Below, piece after piece: positions 26,906 through 35,664 of a stretch of 64,000 nt of DNA. The DNA lies in contig NZ_LMUX01000027.1 in the NCBI RefSeq assembly GCF_009765705.1, positions 97,303-161,302 on the forward strand. The letters run 5' to 3'. How positions within the stretch are numbered: position 1 is the stretch's first letter; each line of letters begins with the position of its first letter. Under the pieces are notes generated by a model. It did no database searches, was not told the DNA's origin, and saw only the letters and a program-made list of their open reading frames with translations. The DNA comes from Burkholderia sp. L27(2015) (GTDB lineage Bacteria; Pseudomonadota; Gammaproteobacteria; Burkholderiales; Burkholderiaceae). The translations under genes were made by a program, and so were the position numbers.

Positions 26906-27353
26906 GAATTCGATAAACGATTATTCCAGCGCATCCTGGCTCTCGGCACCTGGCCCCTATCCGCGTCGCAATTCGTTCCAGTGGCTCTTCTCTACCTTCC
27001 GGCTCGGTGTATTTGACGCTTGCCGTCATGACCCGCTACGTGATGTTCGCATAGTGCTACGCTGCAAGATCCGTCGACAGTGGGTCATCCGATGCCAAGG
27101 CCAGGCTCGCGGTTTTCAGATCCACGCGTCGTGCATGTTATGCCAAGCGCGGCGTCTGATTTTCCGCGAATCCGCATACCCGCGCAGCGGTTAGCATAAG
27201 GTGGGGCTGTGGCCGTTCGGGCGACGACTTGTCGCAGCCATGTGATCGTGCCGCCGTGTCATCTGTCGTGTCATCAGGTTGCCGTGTCGCTCCACCGATG
27301 CGCTCCCAGCGGTGCTCCTCGTCTCCCGTATATTTTGAAGTGGATAGTGTGTA
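26906..27353. other. 448-bp region between the tRNA and the MdfA-like gene
   Basis: No gene is supported. There is no integrase and no repeat of the tRNA 3' end, so nothing points to an integration site. A weak promoter-like stretch lies just before 27354. Confidence 0.5.
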
Positions 27354-28604
27354 ATGAGATTTTGGTTTCCCGCGTTTCTAGTGCTGTTTGAATTTTCCAC
27401 ATACATCTCCAACGATATGATCATGCCGGGGATGCCTCGCGTCGTGCATGAGTTTCACGTCGGTATCGGCAGCGCTTCGCTCGCGCTGACGGCGGCTTTG
27501 CTGGGCAATGTCGCGCTGCAATGGTTGCTGGGCCCTTTGTCCGATTACAAAGGGCGGCGCCCGGTCTTGCTGGCGGGGGTGGCATTCTTCATCCTGAGTT
27601 GTCTCGGCATGTTCTTCGCGCAAACGATGACTCAGTTTGTCGTGCTGCGCGGGTTGCAAGGCATGGGCTGCGCATTCGTCGCGGCGGTCGGATATCCGTC
27701 GGTGCAGGAGGCATTTGACGAAGCCACCGCCGTGCGCACGGTGGCGCTGATGGCAAGCGTGGCGTTGCTGGCGCCCTTGCTCGGGCCGCTGCTCGGCGCG
27801 TGGGTCGTGACCATATGGTCGTGGCGCATGGTGTTCGGCGTGATTGCGGCGATTGCCTCGATCGGATTCTGCGGGCTGTGGGTGAAGATGCCCGAGACCG
27901 CAGGGGCGCGCATTTATCCACTGACTCATCCGGGAGCCGGGCAGCGCTTCACCTTGCGCCAATTGGTACGCGACTACGTGCCGGTGCTGCGCAATCGCCG
28001 TATTCTGCTGGGGGCCACTGCGCTCGGATGTGCCTGCGTGCCGCTAATGAACTGGATCGCATTGGCCCCTGTCATCCTGATCGACCAGCACCATCTGACG
28101 CCGTTGAACTATGGCTGGTGGCAGTTGCCGGTGTTTGGCGCGATGATACTCGGCCATATCATCGTGGCGCGGGTGGCCGGCCGCTGGTCGCTCGAACGCT
28201 TGATGCGCTCGGGCATGATCACAATGGTGGCCGGCGTTTTCGTGGCGTATCTGGGCTACGTACTAACGGGGGCGTTCACCGGCGCCGTGACCGGTTTCTC
28301 CATTTACGCGCTGGGCCTGGGGCCGTTTTATACGTCGATCTATCGTCAGGCCTTGTTCGCCTCGGACGGCGCCAAAGGCGCGGTAGCCGCCGCTATCAAC
28401 ACACTTTTCATGTTGCTGATGGCACTAGGCGTGGAGTCGTCTAAATCGGCTTACGTCACATACGGCGAACCGGCGCTACTGGGGGCGGGCGGAGTCGCAA
28501 TCGTCGTCGCACTGTTCACTGCGCGTGGATTTGCTCATCGAATGCGCGCGGCCAATCGTAGCGAGACCTTCGGTGCGGTTGCCACCGAAGGGCAATTGCA
28601 CTGA
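27354..28604 (+). CDS. mdfA: MdfA-like multidrug efflux MFS transporter
   Basis: A 416-residue, 12-segment MFS drug/H+ antiporter. The N-terminal VLFEFSTYISNDMIMPGM matches MdfA closely, including the membrane-embedded Glu and the Asp of TM1. LQWLLGPLSDYKGRRPVLL is motif A, and QGMGCAFVAAVGYPSVQEAF and ALMASVALLAPLLGPLLGA (motif C-like) also match MdfA. MdfA exports chloramphenicol, cationic lipophilic drugs and alkali cations in exchange for protons. The gene stands alone and is convergent with folE. Confidence 0.88.
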   Translation: MRFWFPAFLVLFEFSTYISNDMIMPGMPRVVHEFHVGIGSASLALTAALLGNVALQWLLGPLSDYKGRRPVLLAGVAFFILSCLGMFFAQTMTQFVVLRGLQGMGCAFVAAVGYPSVQEAFDEATAVRTVALMASVALLAPLLGPLLGAWVVTIWSWRMVFGVIAAIASIGFCGLWVKMPETAGARIYPLTHPGAGQRFTLRQLVRDYVPVLRNRRILLGATALGCACVPLMNWIALAPVILIDQHHLTPLNYGWWQLPVFGAMILGHIIVARVAGRWSLERLMRSGMITMVAGVFVAYLGYVLTGAFTGAVTGFSIYALGLGPFYTSIYRQALFASDGAKGAVAAAINTLFMLLMALGVESSKSAYVTYGEPALLGAGGVAIVVALFTARGFAHRMRAANRSETFGAVATEGQLH

Positions 28605-28686
28605 GGCCCGGGTTTCCTTCCCGCCAGACCCTTTTATCGCGCCGCCAGAGTTTGGCAATACGTTGGCGCACGTGCGTGTTGCACAC

Positions 28687-29325
28687 TCATTTTTCCCGAC
28701 CCAGCGCGAGTAACTCGGAACGCATGCCCAAATTGGTCTGCAGCTCGCCGAGCATGGCCGAGGTGATGGTTTCTTCGCCCGGGGTGCGAATTCCGCGGCT
28801 TTCCATGCATAAGTGCCGGCACCGAATGACAACGCCGACGGCCTTGGGCTGCAGCTCGCGCAGCAGGGTTTCGGCCACCTGGCTCGTGAGCCGCTCCTGC
28901 ACTTGCAGGCGGCGCGAAAAGCACTCGACAAGGCGAGTCAGCTTCGAGAGGCCGACAATTTTCCCTTCCGGCACGTAGCCCACTGTCGCCGTGCCGAAGA
29001 ACGGCGCCAAATGATGCTCGCAATGGCTGTACACAGGGATGCCGCGCACCACGATCAACTCGTTATAGCGCTCGGCGCCATCTTCGAACACTTTGAGAAT
29101 TTCGGTCGGGTCCTGCGCATAGCCAGAGGTCCAGTGCTTCCATGCGCGGGTCACGCGGGTCGGTGTTTCACGCAGCCCCGGGCGATTCGGATCTTCGCCC
29201 AGGCTGACTAAAAACCTTTGCCAATCGACTTCGCTGAAGCCGTGGTCCGCGTCGTGGTGGTCATGGCTGTGGTCGTGGTCATGGCCGGCGTGTGTGCTGT
29301 CCGGTGGTTGGCTCTTATCGGTCAT
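28687..29325 (-). CDS. folE: GTP cyclohydrolase I (FolE type 1)
   Basis: A 212-residue enzyme that turns GTP into 7,8-dihydroneopterin triphosphate, the first step of folate synthesis. Zinc ligands and active site are in VYSHCEHHLAPFFGTATVGY and RCRHLCMESRGI. LSKLTRLVECFSRRLQVQER is fully conserved. Residues 12-28 form an added His/Asp-rich stretch with eight histidines, not part of the fold. Relatives in this lineage often carry more than one folE; this could be a zinc-handling paralogue, but no Zur site is evident. Confidence 0.96.
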   Translation of the reverse strand: MTDKSQPPDSTHAGHDHDHSHDHHDADHGFSEVDWQRFLVSLGEDPNRPGLRETPTRVTRAWKHWTSGYAQDPTEILKVFEDGAERYNELIVVRGIPVYSHCEHHLAPFFGTATVGYVPEGKIVGLSKLTRLVECFSRRLQVQERLTSQVAETLLRELQPKAVGVVIRCRHLCMESRGIRTPGEETITSAMLGELQTNLGMRSELLALGREK

Positions 29326-29631
29326 AGGTTTGCTCCAAGGTACAAATCGCTACAGATGCACCGGGCGGCGTGTCACTCGGCCGTAGCGCGAGCGCGTCTG
29401 TAAGCGCGTTTGAATAGTCCATTGCCATCAGTTTTATCACGATACCGACGCCATCACCGAGAAAGCCGCGGCCATGCACGAGCGCCGGCCGCGCAGGTGG
29501 GCAGGAATTATGCACGTTTACGGGGATTTACGTAGGGCGCCGCCGGGAACACGCGCCCGGGGGCACCGCAGACCAGCAGGCAGATAAGCGGGCAGACGAG
29601 CGGGCAGACGAGCGGGCAACCCAGCGTCGAA
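29326..29631. other. 306-bp gap between folE and the diguanylate cyclase gene
   Basis: This divergent-tail region is GC-rich with no supported gene. A frame at 29315-29515 (minus) overlaps the folE start by 11 bp but has no family. A 12-bp tandem repeat lies at ~29579-29620. Confidence 0.5.
29579..29620. repeat. 12-bp tandem repeat (gcgggcagacga), ~3.5 copies
   Basis: Two exact copies at 29588-29599 and 29600-29611 are flanked by a diverged copy on each side. It ends just after the stop codon of the diguanylate cyclase gene on the minus strand. Confidence 0.8.
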
Positions 29632-30864
29632 TCAGGAGCCGATACAGTTCAGATCGTTTTGCGCACCGTTTTCGGCCGCGTGGTCGGTCAGGGCGGAGGG
29701 CAGCCCATGCACGCGCAGCGAGGCGTCCGCAATCGTGACGCGGTTACGGCCCGTGCGTTTTGCATGCAACAGAGCGCCATCGGCCGCCTGGATCACATCG
29801 TGGATGTCCTGGTCCTTCATATGCTGCGCCACGCCGATGCTTACCGTTAGCGACGCCTCGAAATCGTTGATGCTTTCGATGCGCTTGCGTATGCGCTCGG
29901 CGATCCTGGTGGCCACGTGCAGGTCGGCGCCAGGCAGAAAAATAATGAATTCCTCGCCACCGAAACGTCCTGCTACGTCGGCGGGGCGTACCGCTTCCTG
30001 AATTTGAGTGGCGATCATCGCCAATGCGCGATCGCCCGCGTCGTGCCCAAATAAATCGTTAATCGACTTGAAGCGATCCGCATCGAGATATAAAACGCAG
30101 ACCGGTAAGTCGGCCCGCTCGCAACGATGCAAGATACGTTTCGCCAATTCAATAACACGACGCCGGCGAGGCAATTGAGTTAACTCATCGATATCGGCAA
30201 ACGCGCGCAATTGACGTTCAAATCGATAATTCTTGTGATAAATGCGTACCGCGAAAATATTGGTCACGATGCTCATCGAGATCGCAATCAGCATATATAG
30301 CGTGTAGTAGATTCGCATCGCTGGCGAACCCGAATGCATGAGTATCAAAACCAATGGCGCAATCGCCGCAATCGCACTGGCCAGCGCGAAATCCCAACCC
30401 TGCGCCAGCACCACGGACGCAACCATGGGGATCAAGACAAAAAACGGCAAGCCCATTTTCACGCCGTCGGTCCAACTCAGCGCATTGATGATGACGCCGC
30501 TTTCGGCGCACGCCACATACAAGACACAGGCGGCGCCCAGAACGATGCTGGATTGGCTGCGCCAGGTCGCTAGTGTAAGCAGCAGCATTGCGCAGACGGG
30601 CGCCGCGATGAGCCAATACGATACGCTGGGCAATTCGATGACCGAGTGGCCGAGGATGGCGACGCAATAAACGATCATGCCGGCGATCAATTGCACCCGC
30701 ATGAAAGACCCCAGCCGCCGCGAAACGTATTCGCTGAACGAGCGGGCGTCATCGGGCATCTCGTGTCCGCGCGGCTCGTTTTTCACATCCCCGACTAATG
30801 CCATGATGGTCTCGACAAATCGGGGTTTTCGCGTCACTGGATGATGTAACGTGGCCGGTATCAC
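29632..30864 (-). CDS. Membrane diguanylate cyclase (GGDEF)
   Basis: A 410-residue protein with five or six hydrophobic segments between residues ~55 and 220, then a GGDEF domain. The active site is GGEEF, the substrate loop LYLDADRFKSINDLFGHDAGD is intact, and the RPAD inhibitory site sits five residues before GGEEF. It should make cyclic di-GMP and be product-inhibited. No EAL domain is present. The GTG at 30864 has no clear ribosome site; an ATG at 30804 would remove 20 residues. It is a single gene. Confidence 0.93.
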   Translation of the reverse strand: MIPATLHHPVTRKPRFVETIMALVGDVKNEPRGHEMPDDARSFSEYVSRRLGSFMRVQLIAGMIVYCVAILGHSVIELPSVSYWLIAAPVCAMLLLTLATWRSQSSIVLGAACVLYVACAESGVIINALSWTDGVKMGLPFFVLIPMVASVVLAQGWDFALASAIAAIAPLVLILMHSGSPAMRIYYTLYMLIAISMSIVTNIFAVRIYHKNYRFERQLRAFADIDELTQLPRRRRVIELAKRILHRCERADLPVCVLYLDADRFKSINDLFGHDAGDRALAMIATQIQEAVRPADVAGRFGGEEFIIFLPGADLHVATRIAERIRKRIESINDFEASLTVSIGVAQHMKDQDIHDVIQAADGALLHAKRTGRNRVTIADASLRVHGLPSALTDHAAENGAQNDLNCIGS

Positions 30865-31177
30865 CGATAAAGGATACCGCGAATGCGATAAGCCCCAGGC
30901 GAATGATTATCGCTTCGAATCTGCCGATATGCGAAAGAAAAATTTAACTTCGATGCGATATTTTTCTATCAGAATCAATTGCCGATTTATTTGCTTACGG
31001 GCATGGAGCAATAGGTTCTGCGTTTGAATTCATCTGTGCAAGCGAGTGCGGTGCTTTGTTTTAGCTACAATAATCTGCTCGAAATATATTTGACGTTGCA
31101 TTTTCGAAAAGAATACTGAATCTTAATCGAATGAAAAAATCGAGAAAGCCCACTTCTTATCAGCCCGTTTAAAGTAC
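30865..31177. other. 313-bp AT-rich gap
   Basis: No gene or clear structure is seen between the diguanylate cyclase start and the end of the BASS transporter gene. The AT-richness suggests the promoter of the cyclase. Confidence 0.5.
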
Positions 31178-32173
31178 CTACGCTTTGTGAACGATCTCGG
31201 TGCTTTCCGTTTCGGGACGAGCTCCCCAGCGCGCCGCCAGCACCGCGCAAACCATTAACTGCATTTGATGAAACAGCATCAAGGGCAATACAACTGAGCC
31301 GAGCGCGTGACCTGCGAACAATACCTTGGCCATCGGGATGCCCGAAGCCAGGCTTTTCTTCGAACCACAAAAAATAATCGTGATTTGATCGGCTCGGTCA
31401 AAGCCGAGGCGTCTTGCGGTGAAATAGGTAATGACCAGTGCCAGGCCCAGCACCACGGCACACACGACCAGCACGCCGCCTAGCGCGAGTAACGGCGTCT
31501 GACGCCAGATACCCTCGTTGACGGCTTCGCTGAACGCCGTATACACCACGAGCAGGATCGAGCCTTGATCGACGTAACGCAGGAACGAGCGATGACGTGC
31601 GACCCATTTCCCGATCAGCGGCCGGGCCATTTGCCCGGCTACGAACGGCACCAGCAATTGCAGCACGATGCCCCAAATAGTATGCAGCGAAATACCGCCC
31701 GCGGTATTGGACGTCACCACGACGCTGGCCACTACCGGTGTGATGAAAATGCCCAGCAGGCTGGACGCCGATGCCGAGCAGACGGCCGCCGGCACATTGC
31801 CCTTGGCCATCGAGGTAAACGCGATCGAAGATTGTACGGTCGAGGGCAGCGTGCACAGAAACAACACGCCGGCATACAGCGCCGGAGTCACAATCGGCAT
31901 CAAGAGCGGCTTGAGCGCGAGACCGAGCAGCGGAAACATGCCGAATGTGCAGAGTAGAACGAGCAAATGCAGTCGCCAATGGGTCGCCCCAGCCAGCGCC
32001 GCTTCGCGCGAGAGCTTGGCGCCGTGGAGGAAAAACAGCAGGCCGATGGCGAAATTGGTAGCCCAGTCGAACACCACGGCGGTTTCGCCTCGGGAAGGGA
32101 GCAGGCTGGCGGTGGCAACGGTTGCGAGCAGGCAGAGAGTGAAGTTATCGGGTAAAAGCTTGGGGCGGGCCAT
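31178..32173 (-). CDS. Bile acid:sodium symporter (BASS, SBF-like) family transporter
   Basis: A 331-residue inner-membrane protein with about nine to ten membrane segments. Family features are FFLHGAKLSREAALAG, LPSTVQSSIAFTSMAKGN (the crossed-helix motif) and IIFCGSKKSLASGIPMAKVL, which match the YfeH subfamily (PF13593). It probably imports an organic anion with sodium; the substrate is not known for this subfamily. It is transcribed alone, divergent from a secreted protein of unknown function. Confidence 0.9.
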   Translation of the reverse strand: MARPKLLPDNFTLCLLATVATASLLPSRGETAVVFDWATNFAIGLLFFLHGAKLSREAALAGATHWRLHLLVLLCTFGMFPLLGLALKPLLMPIVTPALYAGVLFLCTLPSTVQSSIAFTSMAKGNVPAAVCSASASSLLGIFITPVVASVVVTSNTAGGISLHTIWGIVLQLLVPFVAGQMARPLIGKWVARHRSFLRYVDQGSILLVVYTAFSEAVNEGIWRQTPLLALGGVLVVCAVVLGLALVITYFTARRLGFDRADQITIIFCGSKKSLASGIPMAKVLFAGHALGSVVLPLMLFHQMQLMVCAVLAARWGARPETESTEIVHKA

Positions 32174-32502
32174 GATGTCGGTTCAAACCAGGGTGAGCCA
32201 TATGCACGTGCGATATAGCGGAAAACCCTTATTTTCCGCGAATTTGAATTGGAAAAACAAATTCATTTAAATTTAAAATTGATGTGCCGATCGCATGAGT
32301 TGTTCCGCGATGGGCTCGCGTCGGGCTGGTCACCGACAATTTATGCTTATGGGTCAATAGGTTACAGGGTGTTACATCCCTCCTACCGGACTAACACTTT
32401 GTGACTCGACATAGGAGGCGCGCCGCACTAAATTAAGGTCATCGCGCTCTCAAACGTTTTTCCGCGGGAAAAACGCCGCGCACCCCGACCAAACGACGAC
32501 CC
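32174..32502. other. 329-bp divergent promoter region
   Basis: No gene is present. The first 110 bp are very AT-rich (runs of aaatt near 32250-32280). The second half carries ggttacagggtgttacatcc (32360-32379), a repeat of the word gttaca that may be a binding site. Confidence 0.45.
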
Positions 32503-33090
32503 ATGATGGTTAAGCGCATCCCTCTCTACGCGGCAGTGGCTGCTTCCCTGGCACTAGGGGGTGCACTGCTACTCGGGACTTGTGCGGTGGCCAAAGACGA
32601 AGCTGCTTCAACGCAAACAACGCAAACATCACGGCCCCAGGCGAGTTCCGCTAAACCTCCCCCACTCAGTACCATCGCGCCCAGCGCCAAGGCTCCGGCG
32701 CAGCCCGGTCTGGCTGTACGGCCCCAAACGGGGTGGACGCCCGGTCTGAAACCGCAGGCACCCCAGTCGACCAAACATGGCACCGGCTTGGGATACGGCT
32801 TGCACGCGGGTTCGACACAGCCGGTTGGGCGAGCCAGTATTCGAGAGGCTTCGGCCAGCCTGGCTGCCAGTGCGTCCGTCAATTCCGCGACGCCGAGTAC
32901 ACCACTCAGCGTAGGCAGCGTCACGGCGTTTCGGCCGCCGCTCGACACGGGTCCGGTGCGCGCGGGTTCGTTGCGGGCAGATATCGCTCGTTATAGCGCC
33001 GAACGCTCGGGCCATGGGCAGTCGGAATCGAGTCCGGCTGAGCTGACTCGTACGCCGCAGACGTACTCTCCGAATCTCTACAGCAATTAA
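32503..33090 (+). CDS. Secreted Pro/Ser/Ala-rich protein of unknown function
   Basis: A 195-residue protein with a signal peptide (IPLYAAVAASLALGGALLLG, cleavage near AVA-K30). The remainder is low complexity, rich in Ser, Pro, Thr, Ala and Gln, with no hydrophobic core, so it is probably disordered and periplasmic or surface exposed. No family is recognised. The start has two adjacent ATG codons. A hairpin follows the stop. It is divergent from the BASS transporter. Confidence 0.65.
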   Translation: MMVKRIPLYAAVAASLALGGALLLGTCAVAKDEAASTQTTQTSRPQASSAKPPPLSTIAPSAKAPAQPGLAVRPQTGWTPGLKPQAPQSTKHGTGLGYGLHAGSTQPVGRASIREASASLAASASVNSATPSTPLSVGSVTAFRPPLDTGPVRAGSLRADIARYSAERSGHGQSESSPAELTRTPQTYSPNLYSN

Positions 33091-33118
33091 AAGCGCGATA
33101 CCCGCGCTCTGCATATAG

Positions 33119-33140
33119 GCCCGTTGCTGATCTAACGGGC
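33119..33140 (+). terminator. Hairpin after the secreted protein gene
   Basis: The 7-bp stem gcccgtt/aacgggc has an 8-nt loop and is followed by only a weak T tract (tacttt). It could act as a terminator or as a mere mRNA 3' end. Confidence 0.4.
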
Positions 33141-33213
33141 TACTTTGGCGCCACGCTTCGGGACCGATTCCGGTTCACACTTCCCCGATGTTTCCCGGTG
33201 AGCAACAAGCTCT

Positions 33214-34173
33214 TTAGCGCGCGATCAATCTTTGCCGCGCCGTCTCGTACTCATCCTTCAATCGCGCGACCAGTTCAGCCACGCTCGGCACATCGTTGGT
33301 CAGGCCGACGCCTTGTCCTGCGCCCCATACGTCTTTCCATGCCTTGGCGCTCGAACCATCGCTGAAATTCATCGCATGCTTGCTGGAATCGGGCAGGTTA
33401 TTCGGATCCAGCCCGGCCGAGACGATACTTTCGCGTATGTAATTGCCATGCACGCCCGTGAACAGGTTGGTATAGATGATGTCGGCCGCCTGCGCGTCGA
33501 CGATAGCCTTCTTGTAGTTATCCGTAGCGTGCGCCTCGCGCGTAGCGATGAAGCGCGTTCCCATATAAGCCAGATCGGCGCCCATCGCTTGAGCCGCCAG
33601 AATCGATCCGCCATTGGCGATGGCGCCGGACAAAATGATGGCGCCATCGAACATACGCCGCACTTCTCCGACCAGAGCGAACGGCGACAGCATGCCGGCA
33701 TGACCGCCGGCGCCGGCCGCGACCAGAATCAGCCCGTCCACGCCGGCTTCCAGCGCCTTCTCGGCATGGCGAATCGATATCACGTCGTGCAGGACGATGC
33801 CGCCGTAGCTATGCACCGCATCCACCATTTCTTTGGGCGGCGCACGCAGGCTGGTGATGAAGATCGGCACCTTGTGTTCTACGCACACCTTGATATCGTG
33901 CTCCAGGCGCGCGTTCGACACATGCACGATCTGGTTCACCGCCAGCGGCCCGACGATGGCATCGGGATGCTGGGCGCGGTGCGCGGCGAGGTTTTCTTCG
34001 ATCTGCACCAGCCAGTCGCCGAGCATTTCGGCCGGTCGTGCATTGAGCGCGGGAAATGCGCCGACGATCCCCGCCTTGCATTGGGCGAGCACAAGCTCGG
34101 GGTAGCTGACGATGAACATCGGCGACGCTACGACCGGCAGCGCGAGGTGTTGCAAAACCTTAGGCAGGGCCAT
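33214..34173 (-). CDS. Nitronate monooxygenase (2-nitropropane dioxygenase) family
   Basis: A 319-residue FMN-binding TIM-barrel enzyme. Seen motifs are VVASPMFIVSYPELVLAQC, VNQIVHVSNARLEHD, LILVAAGAGGHAGMLSPFAL (catalytic His in GGHAG) and GAIANGGSILAAQAMGADLA with MGTRF. The family oxidises alkyl nitronates such as propionate-3-nitronate; some members act on other substrates. A good ribosome site aaggaga lies before the ATG. It is divergent from the dehalogenase-like hydrolase, with a palindrome between the two genes. Confidence 0.92.
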   Translation of the reverse strand: MALPKVLQHLALPVVASPMFIVSYPELVLAQCKAGIVGAFPALNARPAEMLGDWLVQIEENLAAHRAQHPDAIVGPLAVNQIVHVSNARLEHDIKVCVEHKVPIFITSLRAPPKEMVDAVHSYGGIVLHDVISIRHAEKALEAGVDGLILVAAGAGGHAGMLSPFALVGEVRRMFDGAIILSGAIANGGSILAAQAMGADLAYMGTRFIATREAHATDNYKKAIVDAQAADIIYTNLFTGVHGNYIRESIVSAGLDPNNLPDSSKHAMNFSDGSSAKAWKDVWGAGQGVGLTNDVPSVAELVARLKDEYETARQRLIAR

Positions 34174-34192
34174 ACGGGACTCTCCTTAAATA

Positions 34193-34206
34193 CGAACGAT
34201 CGTTCG
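34193..34206. promoter_or_regulatory. Perfect 14-bp palindrome (TetR-type operator)
   Basis: The sequence cgaacgatcgttcg is its own reverse complement and sits 20 bp before the nitronate monooxygenase start, in the divergent promoter region. It has the form of AcrR/TetR-family operators. No TetR gene is adjacent. Confidence 0.6.
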
Positions 34207-34345
34207 ATTATAGAGGCTCTGAGCGCTTGCTCGTGCCGGTCAAATTTGAGTAAACATTCGGATTGCGCAAGAAACGCGCAATTCGCGGTTTGTCTCGATG
34301 CAGCGCCCGCCTACAATTAAGTCTCAAAAAAAAGGCGCACCCATC

Positions 34346-35263
34346 ATGGCGTTTGAAAACTTCACGCAGTTTCAAGTCGATACCGGCGGCGCGCGCATTC
34401 ATGGGCTCAAGGGCGGAACCGGCCCTGCGCTGTTGCTGCTGCATGGCCATCCTCAGACCCACATGATCTGGCATCTGCTGGCGCCGCGGCTGGCAGAACA
34501 CTTTACCGTGATCGTCACCGATTTGCGTGGTTACGGCGCGTCTTCCAAACCGCGCGCTGTGGCGGCCGGCGGCAACGATAGTGAAGACGTCGCACATGCG
34601 CTGTACAGCAAGCGCGAGATGGCCGCGGACCAAGTCGCCGTGATGCGACATTTCGGCTTCGATCAGTTCCTGGTGTGCGCCCACGATCGCGGTGCGCGCG
34701 TCGCACATCGGATGACGCTCGATCACCCGGCGTCGGTCGAGCGGCTGATGCTGCTCGACATTGCGCCCACGCTGACCATGTATGAAAACACCGATCGCGC
34801 TTTTGCCACCGCGTATTTTCATTGGTTCTTCCTGATCCAGCAGGCGCCGTTTCCGGAGGAATTGCTGGGGGCCAATCCCGATGCCTATGTGGAACGCGTC
34901 ATGGGCAGCCGTCACGCGGGGCTGGGCGTGTTTGCGCCCGAGGCACTGGCTGCGTACAAAGCCGCGTTTGCCAATCCGGATACCGTCCATGCGATCTGCG
35001 AGGACTACCGGGCGGCCGCCACCATAGACCTCGAACATGACCGCGACGACCGCGAGCGTGGCCGAAAAGTGGCCTGCCCGCTGCGTGTGTTGTGGGGAGA
35101 GTATGGCGTGATCGAGCAATGCTTCGATGCGCTTGAAGCGTGGCGTAGCGTGGCGCGCGATGTCAGCGGGCGGGCGTTGCCCTGTGGCCACTACATTCCG
35201 GAGGAAGCGCCGGATGCGTTGTATGCGGAGATGATTGCGTTTTTTACGGCGCAGGAGAGTTAA
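34346..35263 (+). CDS. Haloacetate/fluoroacetate dehalogenase-like alpha/beta hydrolase
   Basis: From the ATG at 34346 the protein has 305 residues. The nucleophile is Asp114 in AHDRGARVAH rather than Ser, with Arg115 and Arg118; the acid is Asp138 (LMLLDIAPT), His159-Trp160 form the AYFHWFF halide pocket, Tyr221 is in CEDYRAAATID and the base is His282 in CGHYIPEE. The spacing of these residues matches characterised fluoroacetate dehalogenases, in which they bind carboxylate and fluoride. It should hydrolyse haloacetates to glycolate; fluoroacetate activity is plausible but not proven. It is divergent from a nitronate monooxygenase. Confidence 0.85.
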   Translation: MAFENFTQFQVDTGGARIHGLKGGTGPALLLLHGHPQTHMIWHLLAPRLAEHFTVIVTDLRGYGASSKPRAVAAGGNDSEDVAHALYSKREMAADQVAVMRHFGFDQFLVCAHDRGARVAHRMTLDHPASVERLMLLDIAPTLTMYENTDRAFATAYFHWFFLIQQAPFPEELLGANPDAYVERVMGSRHAGLGVFAPEALAAYKAAFANPDTVHAICEDYRAAATIDLEHDRDDRERGRKVACPLRVLWGEYGVIEQCFDALEAWRSVARDVSGRALPCGHYIPEEAPDALYAEMIAFFTAQES

Positions 35264-35664
35264 AGGACGCTTCGATCGGAGCATGCTTCGAGCCTACGTG
35301 TATCGATGGCTCCGGTTGCCGCTTGCCGCACTGAAGCTCGACGGTGTTCGCTAACGCACCGGTCCCGATCGCGCATGGATGGTGCCATTTCAATAATTCA
35401 TGTAGATGAAAAAATTCACCATCGACATGGAACGATTTTAAGGTTAGTACAGCATAATAATAAATTTACACAACAACATAAACAGCAATGAGGCGAGGGC
35501 CCCACGAGGTCGCGGTTGATTCGACAAGCGGCGCGGGCGATCCTCGGCAAGCCAGTGGCCGATCGGGCTTGAAAGATTAATGTGTCCATCGGGTCACAGG
35601 TAGCGCGAGTGAGTGCGCTTTATAATGAGATGGGGACACCGCTCATTTAGAAAAGGACCGCACC
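35264..35664. other. 401-bp gap upstream of the tartrate dehydrogenase gene
   Basis: No gene is supported. An imperfect inverted repeat (catgtagatgaa ... ttcaccatcgacatg, 35399-35429) could be an operator. A perfect -10 box TATAAT at 35621-35626 precedes the dehydrogenase start by 38 bp, without a clear -35. Confidence 0.55.
35621..35626 (+). promoter_or_regulatory. -10 promoter element (TATAAT)
   Basis: A consensus -10 hexamer lies 38 bp before the ATG of the tartrate/D-malate dehydrogenase gene. The upstream -35 region is weak, which suggests activator-dependent expression. Confidence 0.45.

Noticed and set aside
26830-27353. tRNA-associated integration site
   Set aside because: No integrase and no repeat of the tRNA 3' end were found in the following region.
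29315-29515. 66-codon frame overlapping the folE start, possible leader peptide
   Set aside because: No ribosome site, no attenuator hairpin and no family were seen.
33232-34320. 362-codon plus-strand frame
   Set aside because: It is antisense to the nitronate monooxygenase gene and lacks any motif.
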